Assembly: GCA_016786725.1 (NCBI GenBank)
Contig: JAEUVU010000015.1
Span: 42,733-106,732 of the forward strand
DNA from: Ferruginibacter sp.
Lineage (GTDB): Bacteria; Bacteroidota; Bacteroidia; Chitinophagales; Chitinophagaceae
DNA: 64,000 nucleotides
Direction of reading: 5' to 3'
Each line of letters starts with the position of its first letter. Positions within the stretch are counted from its first letter, which is position 1. Below are positions 1-9,219 of the stretch, piece after piece. The translations under genes and the position numbers were made by a program. The notes under the pieces are model-generated. The model had not been told where the DNA came from, searched no databases, and worked only from the letters and a program-made list of their open reading frames with translations.

Positions 1-1928
1 ATGGCATTTTTATCGCAACTTTCTAAATAATCTTTTGCCAGGTCACGTGCCAGGGTTTTATTGCTGCGGTCGTGGTCATCCCACTCCTGGCTGGCCATTA
101 ATACGGGCACTGCCAGCAAACACAAAATGCCGGCAGCAAAACCTGCCGTCATCCTGTTTTTGATGAAAGAGGTAAAAATTTCTTTTACATACAATACACC
201 CAGGCCTATCCAGATAGCAAAAGCATAAAAAGATCCTACAAATGCATAATCACGTTCACGTGGCTGGTTACCGGCCTGGTTTAAATAAAATACAATGGCC
301 AGGCCTGTAAAAAAGAAAAGCAGGCCCACCACCAACGCATCTCTTCTGTCTTTTTTTACCTGGTATATTAATCCCAGTAAGCCTAATATTAAGGGGAGGG
401 CAAATAATTTATTGTTGGCTTTATTGTGTTTCAAACTATCGGGCAAAGTACTCTGATCGCCCAGGCGGGCATTGTCCCAAAAGCTGATACCGGTTTTCCA
501 GTTTCCATCTCTTACATTGCTCATGTGTACGCCTTGTATATCATTTTGCTTGCCTGCAAAATTCCACATAAAATAGCGCAGGTACATCCAGCCCACCTGG
601 TATGATAAAGCAAAGCCGATATTTTCGCCCATGGTAGGGGTTCTTTCCCAATTGCCTTCCTGGTCTTTTCCAATGCCCATCCAGCCTGCATAATAATCAG
701 CATGGCCCTGGTCGTTGCTTTGGTCCCACATGCGTGGAAACAGGTGCATATCGGCAGCATTGTAAACATATTCTATCTTCTGGCCGTTCTTCTCGTACCT
801 GTCTTTACTTTTTGTATAGGTTTCTGTTACCTTGGTGTCTTCTGGCTGTGCAGTAAAATCCTGGCCGTATAAAATCGGCCAGTCGCCGTATTGTTCACGT
901 GCCAGGTAACTGTTTAAGCTCATCGGGTTATCTACATTACCCATATCCAGTGAAACATTGGCGCTGCTTCTTACCAATGTGGTAAAGTAAGAGGCAAAAC
1001 ATCCCATCATCATAAATAAAAAACTCCAGAGGCCTAATTTTAAAAAATTCCAGTTCTTTTTTGCCGCAAGGCGCAGGCCGAAAAATATCAATACTGCTAT
1101 CAGTATAAAGAAAAATGCAAAGCCTGAGAAAAAGGGCATACCAAACGAATTAACAAAAAGTACATCCAGGTTTCCTGCCCAGCCAATGGTCCACTGTATC
1201 ATTGCTTTTTGAACCAGGCCGGTTATTAAGCAGCCGATAAAAAATGCAAACACTGCTCCCCATTTGGTTACTTTATATCTTTTAAAATAGTAGATCATTA
1301 CTATTGCCGGTATAACCAGCAGGTTTAGCAAGTGAACACCAATAGACAGGCCTGCCAGGAAAAATATGAGGATTATCCAGCGGTCGGCTTTGGTAAAATG
1401 GCCCCTGATATTCTGTTGTTCTTCCACATCAATATTTTGCTCCCATTTAAGCATTGCCCAGAATAATACAGCAGTAAAGAAAGAAGACAGGGCATATACC
1501 TCGCCTTCAACAGCGCTGTACCAGAAAGAATCTGAAAATGTATAGGCCAGGGCTCCTACAACACCGGCTGCAATAACACCATATATTTTTTCACTGGTAA
1601 ATTCAGCACCTCCTTTGGTTACCAGTTTGCGGCCAAAATGTGTTATGCTCCAGAATAAAAATAAAATGGTGAAGCCGCTTGATAAAGCACTCATCAGGTT
1701 GATACCAGTGGCAGCAGTATCGGGACCGAATGGCGCCATAAATAAACGGCCTATCAAAACAAATAAGGGAGCCCCTGGAGAGTGGGGGACCTGCAGTTTA
1801 TAGGCGCTGGAAGCAAACTCGCCGCAATCCCAAAGGCTGCCTGTGGCTTCCATTGTCATAATATATACGGCGCATGCAATAATGCAAACGATCCATCCGG
1901 TAATGTTGTTGATGCGTTTAAAACTCAT
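1..1928 (-). CDS. DUF2723 family integral membrane protein (3' part cut by window edge)
   Basis: The frame opens at ATG 1928 (MSFKRINNITGW) and runs without a stop to base 1, so about 642 residues are visible and the C-terminus is outside the window. Near residues 31-37 is SLWDCGEF followed by KLQVPHSPGAPLF, the acidic first-loop signature of DUF2723 proteins, which are related to GT-C glycosyltransferases such as protein O-mannosyltransferases. Many hydrophobic helices follow, with one large extracytoplasmic loop (about residues 330-470). The family is widespread in Bacteroidota. A glycosyltransferase role is inferred from fold relatedness only. It is transcribed divergently from the EamA gene, and a -7 element lies 25 bases upstream. 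Confidence 0.85.
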   Translation of the reverse strand, partial: MSFKRINNITGWIVCIIACAVYIMTMEATGSLWDCGEFASSAYKLQVPHSPGAPLFVLIGRLFMAPFGPDTAATGINLMSALSSGFTILFLFWSITHFGRKLVTKGGAEFTSEKIYGVIAAGVVGALAYTFSDSFWYSAVEGEVYALSSFFTAVLFWAMLKWEQNIDVEEQQNIRGHFTKADRWIILIFFLAGLSIGVHLLNLLVIPAIVMIYYFKRYKVTKWGAVFAFFIGCLITGLVQKAMIQWTIGWAGNLDVLFVNSFGMPFFSGFAFFFILIAVLIFFGLRLAAKKNWNFLKLGLWSFLFMMMGCFASYFTTLVRSSANVSLDMGNVDNPMSLNSYLAREQYGDWPILYGQDFTAQPEDTKVTETYTKSKDRYEKNGQKIEYVYNAADMHLFPRMWDQSNDQGHADYYAGWMGIGKDQEGNWERTPTMGENIGFALSYQVGWMYLRYFMWNFAGKQNDIQGVHMSNVRDGNWKTGISFWDNARLGDQSTLPDSLKHNKANNKLFALPLILGLLGLIYQVKKDRRDALVVGLLFFFTGLAIVFYLNQAGNQPRERDYAFVGSFYAFAIWIGLGVLYVKEIFTSFIKNRMTAGFAAGILCLLAVPVLMASQEWDDHDRSNKTLARDLAKDYLESCDKNA

Positions 1929-1952
1929 AAATATGATTTGGTTATAGGTTGG

Positions 1953-1960
1953 CAAATATA
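1953..1960 (-). promoter_or_regulatory. Bacteroidota -7 element for the DUF2723 gene
   Basis: On the minus strand the bases read TATATTTG, a match to the Bacteroidota TAnnTTTG -7 consensus, 25 bases before the ATG. I see no convincing TTG -33 box at the usual distance, so this is a partial match. Confidence 0.4.
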
Positions 1961-2067
1961 AATTAGTTTGTGGTGAGAAGTGACCCGTTTGTGGATTTTT
2001 TTAATGTGCCTGGAACCCGGTTCCCAATATCTTACTTAAAAGAAAGCGGGGTACTTATCTTCGCATC

Positions 2068-2952
2068 ATGAAAAAAGCCCTTCTACAATTGCATATTGCT
2101 GTTTTTTTAGCGGGCTTTACGGCTATTCTTGGCAAACTGATCACACTTAATGAAGGATTGCTTGTTTGGTTCAGGCTGGCGATTACAGTTATTACGCTCG
2201 CCGTTATTTTATTTTTAAGAAAGCAGTTGCTGCAAATCCCTTTTAAAGATATACTCAGGATTTTTGGGGTAGGAGTAATTGTGGCTATTCACTGGGTAAC
2301 ATTTTACGGCAGTGTTAAATATGCCAATGTATCGGTTGCCTTGGTTTGTTTTAGTGCAACGGGTTTTTTCACTGCTTTTTTTGAACCGCTTATTTTAAGA
2401 AGAAGAATTTCTTTAATAGAAGTTGTGCTGGGTTTGATAGCCATTTTTGGCATCTATATCATATTTGATTTTCATCCGCAATACAAAATGGGCGTAATTT
2501 TCGGTATCATTTCTGCGGTAGGTAGCGCTTTGTTTCCTATTTATAATAAGCAGCTTTTACTCAGGTATTCTCCTAAAATACTCACACTTTACGAACTGGG
2601 AGGAGGGTTGATTGCATTAACCATGCTGGTTCCGCTTTATTTAATACAGTTTCCGGCAGCATATTATATACCCACCACAACGGATTGGCTGTGGTTGTTG
2701 GTTTTAGCCTGGCTTTGTACTGTGTTGAGTTTTGACCTGCAATTGAATGCACTTAAAAAAATATCTGCTTTTACAGCAAATCTTACTTATAACCTGGAAC
2801 CGGTGTATGGTATTATACTGGCTTTTATCTTTTTTAAAGAAAATGAAAACCTCAACCGGGAATTTTACACCGGCGTATTGCTGATATTACTGGCAGTTGT
2901 TCTGCAAATGTTAAGAATAAGGCGGCAGCATAAGCAAAATACAGTCAGTTAG
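2068..2952 (+). CDS. EamA/DMT-superfamily transporter
   Basis: This 294-residue protein consists almost entirely of about ten hydrophobic helices arranged as two EamA repeats (about residues 5-130 and 145-283), the drug/metabolite transporter architecture. The second half carries the typical LTYNLEPVYGIILAFIFFKE motif near residues 238-257. It is expected to export or import a small metabolite across the inner membrane; the substrate cannot be read from sequence. It starts at ATG 2068, with a TTATCTTCG stretch about 12 bases upstream resembling a -7 element and implying a very short leader. It converges on the OsmC gene with 3 bases between stops. Confidence 0.85.
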   Translation: MKKALLQLHIAVFLAGFTAILGKLITLNEGLLVWFRLAITVITLAVILFLRKQLLQIPFKDILRIFGVGVIVAIHWVTFYGSVKYANVSVALVCFSATGFFTAFFEPLILRRRISLIEVVLGLIAIFGIYIIFDFHPQYKMGVIFGIISAVGSALFPIYNKQLLLRYSPKILTLYELGGGLIALTMLVPLYLIQFPAAYYIPTTTDWLWLLVLAWLCTVLSFDLQLNALKKISAFTANLTYNLEPVYGIILAFIFFKENENLNREFYTGVLLILLAVVLQMLRIRRQHKQNTVS

Positions 2953-2955
2953 GTA

Positions 2956-3372
2956 TTACAGGTAGTCAATCTCAGTATCCATTTTGGCAAAGGTTTTAAA
3001 CATGGCAAAAACGCCACAGTATTTTTCAATGGATAGATTAACTGCTTTTATCATTTTGGGTTTGTCTTCTTCTGCAACTTTTATTTTGTAAGTGATTTTT
3101 ACATAGTTGTAGGTTTTGGGGTGCTCTGCTGTAAGTGCAGCATGTACATTTATCGAGAGGTTGGTGAATGCTACTTTCATTTTATTGAGTACAGATACAA
3201 TATCAATACCTGTGCAGCCGGCCAATGAAGCCAGCATCAGTTTTTTTGGACTCGGTCCGCTGTCTTCTCCGCCATCTTCGGCTGTAGTATCCATTTTTAC
3301 CTGGTGGCCGTTAATATCAGCTGTAAAAGACATATGGTCATTAAAAACGGTATTTACGGTGTGTGTTGTCAT
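2956..3372 (-). CDS. OsmC family peroxiredoxin-like protein
   Basis: At 138 residues it has the usual OsmC/Ohr length and both redox cysteines: C53 in LAGCTGIDIVSVLNKM and C119 in EKYCGVFAMF. OsmC-type proteins reduce organic hydroperoxides in the cytoplasm with these two cysteines. It resembles the YhfA/OsmC branch more than Ohr. It stands alone, convergent with the transporter gene and divergent from rpmB. Since BshC is also encoded in this window, bacillithiol or lipoyl proteins could supply reductant, but that is inference. Confidence 0.88.
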   Translation of the reverse strand: MTTHTVNTVFNDHMSFTADINGHQVKMDTTAEDGGEDSGPSPKKLMLASLAGCTGIDIVSVLNKMKVAFTNLSINVHAALTAEHPKTYNYVKITYKIKVAEEDKPKMIKAVNLSIEKYCGVFAMFKTFAKMDTEIDYL

Positions 3373-3523
3373 AATATGAAATAAGTTATGCTGTTTTCAG
3401 CAATATTAAGCTTTGAACCTGATTTTGCAGTAAAATTGTGATTGGAAATGAGGTTTATACACAATTTGCCTTTAGTTGTGGGTAGATTTTGATAAAAAAG
3501 CAAAATTTCTTTCACTTCATTCA

Positions 3524-3552
3524 TTGATTTTTAATATTTAACCTTACCTTTG
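3524..3552 (+). promoter_or_regulatory. promoter of the rpmB-rpmG cluster
   Basis: TTG at 3524-3526 and TACCTTTG at 3545-3552 are separated by 18 bases and match the Bacteroidota TTG / TAnnTTTG promoter. The rpmB start codon is 20 bases downstream. Confidence 0.65.
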
Positions 3553-3571
3553 CCGTCCAAAAAATAGCACT

Positions 3572-3808
3572 ATGGCCAGAGTATGTCAGGTTACAGGAAA
3601 GAAGCCGATCACAGGAAACAAGGTTTCTCACTCAAATATTAAAACAAAACGCAGGTTTTTACCAAATCTGCAAACCAAAAGATATTTCCTTGCTGAGGAA
3701 GATAAATGGGTAACACTTAAAGTATCTTCAGAAGCAATCAGAACCATTAACAAGAATGGTTTGTTATCGGTAGTAAAGCAATTGCGTGCCGCCGGAGAAA
3801 AGATCTAA
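3572..3808 (+). CDS. rpmB: 50S ribosomal protein L28
   Basis: This 78-residue basic protein begins [21 protein letters not shown], the conserved L28 N-terminus, and has the middle [20 protein letters not shown] motif. L28 is a structural protein of the large ribosomal subunit. It is followed by rpmG (58-base gap) and a DUF4295 gene, the standard Bacteroidota order, so the three are probably cotranscribed with ftsY. The gap to rpmG holds a CCCCTAAAGGGG-type repeat. Confidence 0.97.
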   Translation: MARVCQVTGKKPITGNKVSHSNIKTKRRFLPNLQTKRYFLAEEDKWVTLKVSSEAIRTINKNGLLSVVKQLRAAGEKI

Positions 3809-3810
3809 TA

Positions 3811-3830
3811 CCCCTAACCCCTAAAGGGGC
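3811..3830. repeat. CCCCTTTAGGGG-family repeat between rpmB and rpmG
   Basis: Reading on the minus strand gives GCCCCTTTAGGGGTTAGGGG, nearly the same sequence that forms N-terminal codons of argG, argF' and argH further right. It starts two bases after the rpmB stop codon. Confidence 0.7.
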
Positions 3831-3866
3831 ATAAAGAGGACTTAAGTAATAAATAAATAATTAACA

Positions 3867-4049
3867 ATGGCAAAGAAAGGTAACAGGGTACAGGTTATAC
3901 TGGAGTGTACCGAGCACAAAACAAGCGGTATGGCCGGCACAAGCCGTTATATCAGCACCAAAAACAAAAAGAACACACCCGAGCGTTTGGAGTTAAAGAA
4001 GTTTAACCCTATTCTGAAGAAGGTAACTGTTCATAAAGAAATTAAATAA
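3867..4049 (+). CDS. rpmG: 50S ribosomal protein L33
   Basis: 60 residues, [18 protein letters not shown], then [20 protein letters not shown], diagnostic of L33. Only one cysteine is present, so this is the zinc-free (C-minus) version of the protein. It lies between rpmB and the DUF4295 gene. An AT-rich stretch with GTTGAC/GTTAAC repeats (about 4052-4083) follows its stop. Confidence 0.97.
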   Translation: MAKKGNRVQVILECTEHKTSGMAGTSRYISTKNKKNTPERLELKKFNPILKKVTVHKEIK

Positions 4050-4139
4050 TCAGTTGACGGGTTGACTGAGTTAACGAGTTAACAAAGCAAATACCCTCTA
4101 TCAACTATTCAGCTTATTAACTTATAAACTTTTTAGAAA

Positions 4140-4310
4140 ATGGCAAAAGCAGCTAAAACCGCGATAAAAACCAAAGACCAGAAAGCAGCAGCAGAAGCTA
4201 AGAACTGGACAAAAGTAATACGCACATTACGTAGCCCTAAAACAGGTGCTTACACTTTTAAAGAAGCTATCGTACACAAAGACAAGATCAAGGAATACTT
4301 AGCCAGCTAA
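4140..4310 (+). CDS. DUF4295 family small basic protein
   Basis: A 56-residue lysine-rich protein from ATG 4140 to TAA 4310, reading MAKAAKTAIKTKDQKAAAEA at its start and containing KVIRTLRSPKTGAYTFKEAI. DUF4295 proteins are encoded immediately after rpmB-rpmG in Bacteroidota, and this position plus the basic composition suggests a ribosome-associated role. That function is inference. The product is too short to be caught by many gene finders. Confidence 0.9.
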   Translation: MAKAAKTAIKTKDQKAAAEAKNWTKVIRTLRSPKTGAYTFKEAIVHKDKIKEYLAS

Positions 4311-4394
4311 GTTTTTTCCGCATGAGCATATTATATAAACAAAGCTTTCCGATTTATCGGGAGGCTTTATTTATTTTTGGGAGGGTTAAAAACA

Positions 4395-4478
4395 GATACT
4401 GGATACTTGATAGTGCCCAATTAAACAAAGCGCTTTCGAATGTAAAAGCTGTTAATCAAGTATCTTGAATCCAGTATC
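4395..4478. repeat. inverted repeat (GATACTGGATACTTGAT type) upstream of ftsY
   Basis: GATACTGGATACTTGAT (4395-4411) is mirrored by ATCAAGTATC (4455-4464) and CCAGTATC (4471-4478), enclosing 43 bases. It sits in the DUF4295-ftsY gap, 18 bases before the ftsY start. It is one of several unrelated inverted-repeat families in the intergenic spaces here. Confidence 0.6.
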
Positions 4479-4496
4479 CAGCAACAATATTTAGCT

Positions 4497-5468
4497 ATGG
4501 GACTTTTTGATAAACTTTTCGGAAAAAAACAACAGCAGGAATCACTGAACCAGGGACTGGAAAAAACCCGTGAAGGTTTTTTCAGTAAAATAACAAAAGC
4601 CATTGCCGGCAAAAGCACGGTTGATGAAGAAGTGCTGGATAACCTGGAAAACGCATTGGTAAGTGCCGATGTGGGTATTGAAACTACGGTAAAGATCATT
4701 GAGCAGATAGAAAAACGTGTTGCGAAAGATAAATACCTGAACACCGCTGAACTGAATAAGATTCTCAAAGAAGAGATACAAAATATCCTGGTTAGTGCAC
4801 CGGAGGATACCAGCTACGAAAATTATGAACTGCCTGCCGGACACAAGCCTCATATCATTTTAGTTGTAGGTGTTAATGGGGTTGGTAAAACAACCACTAT
4901 TGGTAAACTGGCTCATAACTTTAAACTGGCCGGTAAATCTGTTTTACTGGGCGCCGCTGATACTTTCAGGGCCGCTGCCGTGGATCAGTTAACCATCTGG
5001 AGCGAACGTGCTGATGTTGCTATCGTTAAAAAAGAAATGGGCAGCGATCCGGCTGCAGTAGCTTTTGACACTGTTAACAGCGGCGTTGCAAAAAATGTTG
5101 ATGTTATCATTATTGATACAGCAGGGCGCCTGCACAACAAGGCACATTTAATGGATGAACTCACCAAAATAAAAAGAGTAATTCAAAAAGTAGTGCCTGA
5201 TGCACCGCATGAAGTAATGCTGGTGCTGGACGGCAGTACCGGCCAAAACGCACTGGAACAGGCAAAACATTTTACAGCAGCTACAGATGTATCAGCTTTA
5301 ACCATTACCAAGCTTGATGGAACAGCCAAAGGCGGTGTGGTATTGGCTATTGCCAATCAATTTAAAATACCGGTGAAGTTTATTGGTGTGGGGGAGAAGG
5401 CGGAAGACCTGTTGGTTTTTAATAAGCAGGATTTTGTAGACAGTTTATTTAGCCACGAATTACACTAA
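4497..5468 (+). CDS. ftsY: signal recognition particle receptor FtsY
   Basis: 323-residue SRP GTPase: an N domain of four helices (about 15-110), then the G domain with P-loop GVNGVGKTTTIGKLA (125-139), DTFRAAAVDQL (155-165), DTAGRLHNK (207-215) and TKLDGTAKGG (271-280). It docks ribosome-SRP complexes at the inner membrane for cotranslational insertion. It lacks a long acidic A domain, as is usual in Bacteroidota. The last five codons (SHELH) and the stop are formed by the left arm of a dispersed CACGAATT repeat, so the C-terminus has been extended beyond the usual VDSLF ending. Confidence 0.97.
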   Translation: MGLFDKLFGKKQQQESLNQGLEKTREGFFSKITKAIAGKSTVDEEVLDNLENALVSADVGIETTVKIIEQIEKRVAKDKYLNTAELNKILKEEIQNILVSAPEDTSYENYELPAGHKPHIILVVGVNGVGKTTTIGKLAHNFKLAGKSVLLGAADTFRAAAVDQLTIWSERADVAIVKKEMGSDPAAVAFDTVNSGVAKNVDVIIIDTAGRLHNKAHLMDELTKIKRVIQKVVPDAPHEVMLVLDGSTGQNALEQAKHFTAATDVSALTITKLDGTAKGGVVLAIANQFKIPVKFIGVGEKAEDLLVFNKQDFVDSLFSHELH

Positions 5469-5508
5469 TTGACACCAATTAATTCGAGTTCATTCGTGCA
5501 ATTCGTGG
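5453..5508. repeat. inverted repeat supplying the FtsY C-terminus
   Basis: CCACGAAT (5453-5460) is mirrored by ATTCGTGG (5501-5508), with imperfect internal symmetry between (ACACTAATT/AATTCGTG). The left arm is translated as the last codons of ftsY. Confidence 0.65.
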
Positions 5509-5557
5509 ATAGAATAAACGCCAGAGTAATTTAATTTTAATTTTTTGCATAAGAAAA

Positions 5558-5577
5558 GCCCCTGTAGAAACAGGGGC
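5558..5577 (-). terminator. hairpin, possible second terminator of the outer-membrane receptor gene
   Basis: GCCCCTG (5558-5564) pairs with CAGGGGC (5571-5577). On the minus strand the hairpin is followed by TTTTCTT. Between this hairpin and the one at 5758 there is an AT-rich stretch in which I see no gene beyond a six-codon plus-strand reading frame (from ATG 5600). Confidence 0.45.
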
Positions 5578-5757
5578 CGGTTACCAAAACTAACTGCTTA
5601 TGAGAAAATCTTTATTGTAATTATTTTATTGTTTCAATCTTTACAACACAAATATCTAAAGAAATAAATTGCTGCGCTGTTAAGAAAATACAAAAAAGCA
5701 GTTAAAACGGCGTTAAACGATTTGTACAGCTTTTGTTTACAAATTGATGACAAAGAA

Positions 5758-5783
5758 AAGCCGCTCTTAAAGAGAGCGGCTTA
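5758..5783 (-). terminator. rho-independent terminator after the outer-membrane receptor gene
   Basis: AAGCCGCTCT and AGAGCGGCTT form a strong hairpin; in minus-strand orientation it is followed by TTCTTTG. It lies about 20 bases past the receptor stop codon. Confidence 0.75.
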
Positions 5784-5804
5784 CTAATTAATATTCCTCT
5801 GAAA

Positions 5805-8267
5805 TTAACTTCCTCCTAAGCCACCACTGCTTTCCGTCCTTTTATTTTCATCTTCAACCCCTGACTTGCGCTGGCGTGCAGCTTTGATCTGGGCGCTACC
5901 AAAGCGCATGGTGAAGTTTAATTTAAACTGGCGGCTTTCAGGCTTGCCGTAAAAATTGTTTGTCTGGCCTGCAAAATCTGAATCGCCCCTGAATTTTAAT
6001 GAATTAAAAACATCACCCACACCAACTTTTATATTGCCTTTTCCTTTAAAGATGGTTTTTTGTAAACCGGCATCCATGCTGTAAATAGCTTTGCTTTTAA
6101 AAGAGCCCATCCACACAGAAGGGGAATTGTAAAAACCGCTTATTTCGGCTGTAAGTGTTTTACCCAGCTTAAAACTGTTTTGCATAAAAGCGCTTACAGT
6201 AGTTACGTCAATATCAATTTTTTGAACTGTACCGGTAAGCGATGGTATTTTGGCATTGTACATCGTATAGCTTGCATTTACATTGGCAAAGAAACTGTAC
6301 CATTTGTATTGAAAAGGATAACTAACATTAAAGCTGATGATATCCTGGGTTGCCAGGTTGCTTCTGCTCATTACACTTTTAGAACCCTGCACATCAGGCA
6401 GCATGGCAAACATATCTTTTACATGGCTGTAGTTAAGCCTTGTATTCAGTTTGTATTTGTAAGTGTTGGTGATACCAAAGCTGTTGGTGTATTGCGGCCG
6501 TAAGTTGGTATTGCCTTTCATGGTGCTGTAATCGTTCAGTCTGAATTCAAAGGGGTTAACGTCCTGATAAGCGGGGCGGTCAATACGCCTGCTGTAAGTA
6601 AAACCCCACTGGTTCAAAGGGTTTTTGTTGAAAGTGATAGCAGCGCTAGGGAATACATCTACATAATTACGCTTTACAGATGAATCAAAGCTATTGGGTA
6701 GTCCATTGTTTACGGTGCCTGTAGAGTGCCCTTTTGAATTGGTATTTTCAACCCGCAGACCTGCTTGTATCATAAAACCTTTAAAAGCACGGTTGTAGTT
6801 TACATAAGCTGCATTGATATTTTCATTATAAACAAACTTGTTGTTTTCGCTTGACGTTTTAGTGCCTTCAATGCTGTTGCGGTTAAAATTATTATCAGTG
6901 TTTACAAAACCAATTTTACCACCATATCCTAATCTTCCTTTCTTAAAATTCTGCTCATAGTCTACTTTCAAGGAATATATCCTGATATCGGTTGGCGATA
7001 TCATTTGGTTTGATGAATTGTATATCAATGTACCTGATGAATTGTAATATGCATTTGGCTGCGACTGGTTGTTGCGCAAGTTGAAGATACCAAAATCAGC
7101 ATCAATATTTAATTCACTGCCGCCTGGTACTGCATAACGGTAGTTTCCGTTAAAATTTACGTTCGACCTTTTATTTTTATTATCACCCGAACCAATGGCT
7201 GTTCTGTCAAGCGTATAAGTAGGTGTATAATATATCTTCATCGGGCCATCAGTGAGGGTTTGGTTATCTGCAATATTGCCGTTTACAACTACACCAATGG
7301 TGCTTTTTTTATTGATGAAGTAATCTAAGCCCGCTTTAAAGTTGTGTGAGCCGTTATTGCGGTTTGTGATCGTATTTGTCTGGTCAAAAGTACTGTCGGC
7401 ACCTGTTCTTTTAGATTTGATGCTGAACTCATTTTTACCCCTGTTGTAGTTGTAGCTTCCAAAAGCATTCACCTTGGCATTACGGTGGTTTAGTGATATA
7501 CCTGCATTATATCTTGCATTGATGCCAACACTGTAACCGGCATTTACCGATCCGTTTGTACCGATGGTTAAATTTTTCTTCAGCCTGATATTGATAATAC
7601 CTGCATTGCCTGCTGCTTCATATTTGGCAGAGGGATTGGTAATGATTTCGATTGATTCTATCTGCGATGATTGCAGCGACTTTAGATAAGCAGCCAGGTC
7701 GCTTCCTGCAAGCGGGCTTGGTTTACCGTCAATATAGATCCTTACACCATTCTTACCGGCAAGGCTCAGGTTATCGTCTTTATCAATCATTACGCCCGGA
7801 GATTTGCGCAACAGTTCCAGGCCATCATTGCCTACAGCATTAATAGTGCCTTCCACATTTAAAATAGTTTTGTCTGCCTTTACCTCTACCATTGGTTTTG
7901 CACTGGTAACGGTAACACCGCCCAGATCCTTGGTTGCAGGCTGGGTAGTAAGCACGGGTGCAGTTACATTTTCACCTTCCTTTACTTCAAAAGCAGCTGA
8001 ACTTGTTTTTTTCATGCCTGCAGATGTGGCAGTTACAAAATAATTACCGGCCTTTACCGGGGTAATTTCGTAAGCTCCGTTGGCATTGCTCACCGCTGTT
8101 TTTACCAGCCCGGAGTCTTTGGCCCGCTGTAGCATAATGGTAGCAGTAGCTAAGGGTTTTCCGGTGTTATCATTAACCTGCCCGCTTACTTTAGAAGGGG
8201 TTTGGGCAAATGCGGTGATTGCTGTAAATAAACTGATATTTAGTATCAGCAGTAGTTTCTTTTTCAT
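5805..8267 (-). CDS. outer-membrane beta-barrel receptor (CarboxypepD_reg-like + plug + barrel)
   Basis: I start the protein at ATG 8267, which gives a clean signal peptide MKKKLLLILNISLFTAITAF ending AQ; an upstream in-frame start at 8345 would bury it. The 820-residue product then has a carboxypeptidase-regulatory-like beta domain (about 27-110), a TonB-receptor plug (about 120-225, with SQIESIEIITNPSAKYEAAG) and a C-terminal barrel of the OMP_b-brl_3 type (about 370-790). Such proteins take up substrates through the outer membrane; the ligand is unknown. No SusD gene follows, so it is not a polysaccharide-utilisation pair. Two hairpins follow its stop. Confidence 0.88.
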   Translation of the reverse strand: MKKKLLLILNISLFTAITAFAQTPSKVSGQVNDNTGKPLATATIMLQRAKDSGLVKTAVSNANGAYEITPVKAGNYFVTATSAGMKKTSSAAFEVKEGENVTAPVLTTQPATKDLGGVTVTSAKPMVEVKADKTILNVEGTINAVGNDGLELLRKSPGVMIDKDDNLSLAGKNGVRIYIDGKPSPLAGSDLAAYLKSLQSSQIESIEIITNPSAKYEAAGNAGIINIRLKKNLTIGTNGSVNAGYSVGINARYNAGISLNHRNAKVNAFGSYNYNRGKNEFSIKSKRTGADSTFDQTNTITNRNNGSHNFKAGLDYFINKKSTIGVVVNGNIADNQTLTDGPMKIYYTPTYTLDRTAIGSGDNKNKRSNVNFNGNYRYAVPGGSELNIDADFGIFNLRNNQSQPNAYYNSSGTLIYNSSNQMISPTDIRIYSLKVDYEQNFKKGRLGYGGKIGFVNTDNNFNRNSIEGTKTSSENNKFVYNENINAAYVNYNRAFKGFMIQAGLRVENTNSKGHSTGTVNNGLPNSFDSSVKRNYVDVFPSAAITFNKNPLNQWGFTYSRRIDRPAYQDVNPFEFRLNDYSTMKGNTNLRPQYTNSFGITNTYKYKLNTRLNYSHVKDMFAMLPDVQGSKSVMSRSNLATQDIISFNVSYPFQYKWYSFFANVNASYTMYNAKIPSLTGTVQKIDIDVTTVSAFMQNSFKLGKTLTAEISGFYNSPSVWMGSFKSKAIYSMDAGLQKTIFKGKGNIKVGVGDVFNSLKFRGDSDFAGQTNNFYGKPESRQFKLNFTMRFGSAQIKAARQRKSGVEDENKRTESSGGLGGS

Positions 8268-8476
8268 GGCTATATTATTATTGTTGTTTTGTTTTCCAAT
8301 TTTCCGCCGCAAGTTAGTCAAGCTAAATTGTAACGGTATTGTCATAATTCAGGAACGTGATTTTTTAAGGATGAATGGTATCTTTTGTTTACAGATAGCG
8401 TATTTCTTCAAACACATTGTTTCTTGCAGTTCATTTACCGTAAAGACGATCATGGAAACGGTATATTTTAAATACC

Positions 8477-8680
8477 TCATTCCACATATTCCAGTATATC
8501 TCCCGGCTGGCAATTCAGGGCTTTACAAATGGCTTCAAGTGTGCTGAAACGAACCGCTTTTGCCTTGCCTGTTTTCAATATCGACAGGTTAGACAAAGTG
8601 AGATCCACCTTTTCAGAAAGTTCATTCAGCGACATCTTTCTTTTGGCCATCATCACATCTAAGTTTACTATTATGGGCAT
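8477..8680 (-). CDS. small XRE/Cro-type transcriptional regulator
   Basis: A 67-residue stand-alone helix-turn-helix protein: MAKRKMSLNELSEKVDLTLS followed by NLSILKTGKAKAVRFSTLEA and ending CQPGDILEYVE, the YozG-like branch of Cro/C1 regulators. It starts 2 bases after the DUF2975 stop, so the two are translationally coupled. The DUF2975-HTH pair is a recurrent unit in Firmicutes and Bacteroidota; the regulator probably controls its own operon. The target is not visible. Confidence 0.88.
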   Translation of the reverse strand: MPIIVNLDVMMAKRKMSLNELSEKVDLTLSNLSILKTGKAKAVRFSTLEAICKALNCQPGDILEYVE

Positions 8681-8682
8681 AA

Positions 8683-9219
8683 TTAAACAGTTAAATCGTT
8701 TTCGGTTTGAATAGCTACCCCTTTTTTAAAAATTGTCGCAATAATATAGATCACAGCCCCCATTAAAATAAAGGCATGATCTTTTACCCAAAATTCGTTG
8801 AGGTTATCTGGAACAAAACCATGATGCATTAAATTTTTAACCAGCAGCCTGGCTATGTGGCTTAATAATCCAATTGAAAGTGTGTAATAACTGATTAGTG
8901 AAATTTGTTTCGCAACAAAATCGTTGAACGGTTTTGACAGATCCATTTTGTGCATCAGCCTGATAACTATGTAAAACAGGCAGGCTTTTAAAATTGCAAT
9001 GATGAGAATGAAACTGTAAATGCCAAAAAAAGCCAGTTTACTTTCCTTATACATTTGAATTAAGTCCAGCTTTTGATAAAGATTCTGAACAAATTCAGGG
9101 TTGTACAAAGTGAAAAAGAAATTTACCAGCAGGCCTCCAGCTTCAATGCACAAGCCTGCAAAAATGAGCCAGGCCACTACATATAAGGCCCAAAAAACGA
9201 AGTTGTTTGTTTTTGACAT
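8683..9219 (-). CDS. DUF2975 family membrane protein
   Basis: 178 residues with four predicted membrane helices (about 8-32, 62-85, 110-130 and 148-166) and short loops, the DUF2975 pattern. It is the first gene of a two-gene unit with the small HTH regulator downstream (2-base gap). The function is unknown. The consistent pairing with an HTH protein suggests a membrane sensor or a protein whose level is feedback-controlled, which is inference. Confidence 0.82.
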   Translation of the reverse strand: MSKTNNFVFWALYVVAWLIFAGLCIEAGGLLVNFFFTLYNPEFVQNLYQKLDLIQMYKESKLAFFGIYSFILIIAILKACLFYIVIRLMHKMDLSKPFNDFVAKQISLISYYTLSIGLLSHIARLLVKNLMHHGFVPDNLNEFWVKDHAFILMGAVIYIIATIFKKGVAIQTENDLTV

